The translations under genes and the position numbers were made by a program. Of a DNA stretch of 64,000 bases, positions 61,377 to 64,000 are shown one piece after another. The stretch comes from Thioclava electrotropha. Lineage in GTDB: Bacteria; Pseudomonadota; Alphaproteobacteria; Rhodobacterales; Rhodobacteraceae. A model generated the notes under the pieces. It searched no databases. It saw only the letters and a program-made list of their open reading frames with translations, and was not told where the DNA came from. The stretch is taken from positions 62,001 through 126,000 of the forward strand of contig NZ_CP053563.1 in the NCBI RefSeq assembly GCF_002085925.2. The letters run 5' to 3'. The number at the start of each line of letters is the position of its first letter. The stretch's first letter is position 1.

Positions 61377-62860
61377 CGGGCCTCCTCCGAGATCAGGCAC
61401 ATGTAGCTGGCCGCCGAGGTCTTTCCGACCTCGGCCCGCGGCAGGTAGGGATAGACGTCGAGGTCGAGCTTCGGCGGTCGCTTCTCGACCTGACACAGCA
61501 CCAGATGCTTGACGGCGTCGAAGCCGATGGCTCCCATGCGCAGGGCCGTCTTCACGGCGGCTTGCACATCGTCGAGCTCGAAGGCCTCCAGCAGCCGCAG
61601 GACCTGGACGAACTCACGCCGCCCCGCCTTGAGCATGCGTGCTTCCATCAGGCGGCGCAGGGTTGCGAACTCGGGCGGCAGCTCCCAGCCTGTCAGCGGC
61701 GCGGCCTGGTCCAGGGCATTGATCTTCTTCTCGATCAGCGGAAGGTAGTGGAGCGGGTCGAAGACGACATCCTCGCGCTCATAGCTGCGCGGATGGCGCG
61801 CGATCAGATCGCCGCCGCAGCCGATCGCCACCTCGTCGACATAGCCGCGCAGCCAGACATCGCGGTGGCCGTAGGCGATCGGCACGGAATAGTCGTTGGT
61901 CTTGTAACGCACCAGCGCCTGCGAGGTGACCCGCCCGCTCGCCTGATCGCAGGCATCGAAAGGGGCTGGCGGCAGCGCCGACATCACCTCGAGATCCCGG
62001 TCAAGGCGCGTGCCGATCGTCTCGGTATGGCCGCGCAGAACATCGCCCTGACGCTTGCGGCATTGTTCTTCCAGCCAGGCGTTGAAGGCCTCCCAGGAGG
62101 GGAAGCGCGGCACCGGCACCATGAAGTTGCGCCGGGCATAGCCCACCAGCCCCTCGACGCTGCCTTTGTCGTTCCCTTTGCCGGGACGGCCATAGCGGTC
62201 ACGGAGCAGGTAATGTGACAGGAACCCGCTGAACAGCCTGGCCCGCTTGCGGGTGCCATCCGGCAGGATCTGTGCCACCAGGCACCTGTCGTTGTCGTAG
62301 AGCACCGACACCGGCACCCGACCGAAGAAGCCGAAGGCGTGAACATGCCCGTCGACCCAGGCCTCGGAGGTCGCAGCCGGATAGGCCCGGATATAGCAGG
62401 CATCGCTATGTGGCAGGTCGAAGGCGAAGAAATGCGCCTTCTGCTCGACACCATCAATGATGACCATCGCTTCGCCAAAGTCGGCCTGGGCATGCCCGGG
62501 CGCATGGGCCAGCGGCACGAACATCTCGCGACCGCGCCGGTCATCCTCACGAATGTAATCCTTCACGATCGTGTAGCCGCCGGTGAAGCCGTGTTCGTCC
62601 CGGAGCCGCTCGAACACCCGCTTGGCGGTGTGCCGCTGTTTGCGCGGGACGCCGCGGTCCTCTTCCAGCCAGGCGTTGATGATCTCGGTAAAACCATCCA
62701 GCTTCGGGCGCTTGATCGGCGCCTTGCGCCGGTAGCCCGGCGGAACCGAATACGCCAACATCTTCTGCACGCTGTCGCGTGAAATCCCGAAGTGACGCGC
62801 CGCCTCGCGCTGGCTCATCCCCTCGGCGCAGGCAAGTCGAACCTTGCGATACAAGTCCAC
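61373..62860 (-). CDS. istA: IS21-family transposase IstA
   Basis: 495 residues with a helix-turn-helix (MSQREAARHFGISRDSVQKM), the DDE domain (HAQADFGEAMVIIDG; SVLYDNDRCLVAQIL; KGSVEGLVGYARRNFM) and the C-terminal barrel. Complete and different in sequence from the other two IstA proteins here. Confidence 0.92.
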   Translation of the reverse strand: MDLYRKVRLACAEGMSQREAARHFGISRDSVQKMLAYSVPPGYRRKAPIKRPKLDGFTEIINAWLEEDRGVPRKQRHTAKRVFERLRDEHGFTGGYTIVKDYIREDDRRGREMFVPLAHAPGHAQADFGEAMVIIDGVEQKAHFFAFDLPHSDACYIRAYPAATSEAWVDGHVHAFGFFGRVPVSVLYDNDRCLVAQILPDGTRKRARLFSGFLSHYLLRDRYGRPGKGNDKGSVEGLVGYARRNFMVPVPRFPSWEAFNAWLEEQCRKRQGDVLRGHTETIGTRLDRDLEVMSALPPAPFDACDQASGRVTSQALVRYKTNDYSVPIAYGHRDVWLRGYVDEVAIGCGGDLIARHPRSYEREDVVFDPLHYLPLIEKKINALDQAAPLTGWELPPEFATLRRLMEARMLKAGRREFVQVLRLLEAFELDDVQAAVKTALRMGAIGFDAVKHLVLCQVEKRPPKLDLDVYPYLPRAEVGKTSAASYMCLISEEAR

Positions 62861-62985
62861 GGTGAAAATCCTCGCACCCTCCCGTCGCCAGAAAGGGCAA
62901 AAGTGGACGACTTTTACGCCGCCCGCAGCAGGAGCATCCCGCCGCTACCGTGGCCGACTATTGCTCCGCCGTTCTCATCCTCACA

Positions 62986-63648
62986 GGTCCGCGCGTTTTG
63001 GCACGCGAAGCGCGGCGCGGGCTTGATGGGTGGGACAAATTGGGGGCGCATGCCCAGACCGAGGTGCTCCATATCGCAATGGCCTCGGCGGCGATGGCGC
63101 TCCAGCTTTCGCGACCTCTGCGGACGCGCAACATCCACGAGCTGACAGTGAGCGGAGAAGGCGCCGAGCTTCGTCTCCCGCGTCGCAAGGGGTCTTTGGC
63201 GATGATCGACATTGCCCGAACGCGTGTGAAGAACAATCGCGACATTTTCCACGAGGTGCCGGCGGTTCAATGGCAGACTCTTGCTCTTTGGATCGAAGAA
63301 GGGCGCGCCAAGTGGTGCGTGGGTCATAACATCGATCCCGATCTCAATCCTTACCTCTTCCCGGGTATCAATAGCGACGGGCCGATCTCGCGAGGCACAT
63401 TCAACAAGTTTTGGAATCGGGGGATGTCGCGCATTGGCGTGATCGGCCTCAATCCGCATCTGATGCGGCATGTCGGCGCGACGCTCTACATTGCACAAAA
63501 CCCCGGCGCCTACGGCGTCGTTGCAGACCTGCTCGGAGACAAGCTCGATACGGTGCAGGCATTTTATGCGCGGGGTGCCGGACGCGAAGCGGCACGTCTC
63601 TTTGCCGAGGTCATCCAGCGCCTCGACCCGACACTCCACCTTTCCTGA
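62986..63648 (+). pseudogene. Tyrosine recombinase, N-terminally truncated
   Basis: The frame to 63648 begins inside IS21 and continues as VLAREARRGLDGWDKLGAHA, then SRPLRTRNIHELTVSGEGAE (first arginine region), GLNPHLMRHVGATLYI (His-x-x-Arg), VVADLLGDKLDTVQAF and YARGAGREAARLFAEV with the nucleophilic tyrosine. The catalytic domain looks whole, but the N-terminal DNA-binding domain is cut off by the IS. The next gene starts ten bases later on the same strand, so this was part of a recombinase operon. Confidence 0.78.
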
Positions 63649-63658
63649 GGAGGTCTTA

Positions 63659-64000
63659 TGGCTCATCAACCTTTCTCGCGCGCCGAGCGGGTCGCACGGC
63701 TGCTTGCGCGAATGCAGAACGTGCCCCGCCCTGTCGCCCACGCGGTTGCGGAGGCAGTCGTTGAGGGCACGCTCAAGGGGCGCGGCGCACCCGCCGCGCT
63801 CGAGCGCCTCTACGGCGCTCTCGCGGCGGCGGGCCGAACGCCCGAAACTGCAAACCGCGAAGACTTCGAGGCGGCCGCGAGCAGCCGGACGAGCTACCGG
63901 ACCTTGATCTCGGCCCTTTCCCGGTTTGATCCCACCGTGCCGCTTGCCCCGGCCCGAGACGTGACGAAGTCTTGGGACCATTGGCTCAACTCCAACTACG
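63659..64000 (+). CDS. Partial gene after the tyrosine recombinase, unknown
   Basis: The ATG at 63659 follows GAGGAGG and the frame is open to the window end (114 residues). It reads MAHQPFSRAERVARLLARMQ, has a helical stretch HAVAEAVVEGTLKGRGAPAA and SSRTSYRTLISALSRFDPTV, which looks like a recombinase core-binding region and resembles the partial gene at the left edge. It could be a second recombinase of a tandem set; the rest is needed to decide. Confidence 0.55.

Larger units (their letters stand above)
60445..62985 (-). mobile_element. IS21-family element 3
   Basis: The element is 2541 bp. The left end TGTCAACGGCGGAGTGAAAT and the right end (minus strand TGTGAGGATGAGAACGGCGG) share AACGGCGGAG and GGCCA blocks, typical IS21 multi-terminal repeats. 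No target duplication was found, and the genes on the two sides do not join, so DNA was probably lost next to the element. Confidence 0.82.

Noticed and set aside
1..64000. CRISPR arrays, tRNA or rRNA genes, prophage structural genes
   Set aside because: No regularly spaced repeats, cloverleaf-type sequences or phage structural motifs were noticed on either strand.

Overview
The window reads as part of a large repABC-type plasmid of an alphaproteobacterium, most likely of the Rhodobacteraceae (Paracoccus/Roseobacter group). The evidence is the minus-strand repA-repB-repC operon (25.7-29.1 kb), the high G+C content, and the mix of IS3, IS5, IS6, IS21, IS66, IS110 and IS256 elements. No rRNA, tRNA or CRISPR array was seen. 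About half of the window is insertion sequences or their debris. Several are nested, and target duplications could be read for both IS3 copies (CAG, GCT), for two IS66 elements (GATCGTCT, AGTGCGCA), and, with one mismatch, for one IS6 and one IS21 element.

Layout. 0-6.5 kb: a minus-strand helix-turn-helix gene and a partial gene leaving the window, a broken Doc toxin, a PemK/MazF-like gene and two unknown genes separated by long palindromes, then a plus-strand unknown gene. 6.5-21.9 kb: IS110/IS5 debris, IS3 copy 1, a tRNA 2'-phosphotransferase (kptA), an IS3 relic split by two IS66 elements, a hipBA toxin-antitoxin pair, an IS21 inside an IS5 relic, and an IS6. 22-29.5 kb: plasmid backbone, made of ScpB, a frameshifted DUF1403 gene, a frameshifted tyrosine recombinase, parDE, two identical parS-like palindromes and repCBA. 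29.5-31.4 kb: fragments of ugpA/ugpB cut by an IS5. 31.5-41.8 kb: a sugar-acid catabolic operon with a divergent, frameshifted GntR regulator, a CUT1 ABC importer, a bicupin, an HpcH-type aldolase, an alpha/beta hydrolase and the 3-oxo-tetronate genes otnK, otnC and otnI. 41.8-46 kb: IS debris and an IS21. 46.3-53.6 kb: an amino-acid-type ABC operon with a GntR regulator, a class IV aminotransferase homologue, a ClC channel and a ProC-like reductase. 53.8-59.4 kb: an IS6 inside an IS3 relic, a truncated IS110, an MFS exporter and IS3 copy 2. 59.5-64 kb: a primase-like replication gene cut by an IS21, the C-terminal part of a tyrosine recombinase, and the start of another gene.

How it fits together. 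The two catabolic blocks look like self-contained uptake-plus-degradation operons, each under a local GntR-family regulator with a visible palindromic operator. The backbone genes and three toxin-antitoxin loci (parDE and hipBA intact, Doc broken) would maintain the replicon. Frameshifts in the integrase, the DUF1403 gene and the first GntR gene are either real decay or assembly errors; the GntR one lies in a C homopolymer and the integrase one next to a short A run.

The points most worth a second look are the class IV aminotransferase homologue that lacks the usual PLP lysine and glutamate, the tetronate operon without a dehydrogenase but with three unusual extra enzymes, the paired parS-like palindromes around parDE (one containing the repC stop codon), and the palindrome-separated gene array at 2-4.2 kb.
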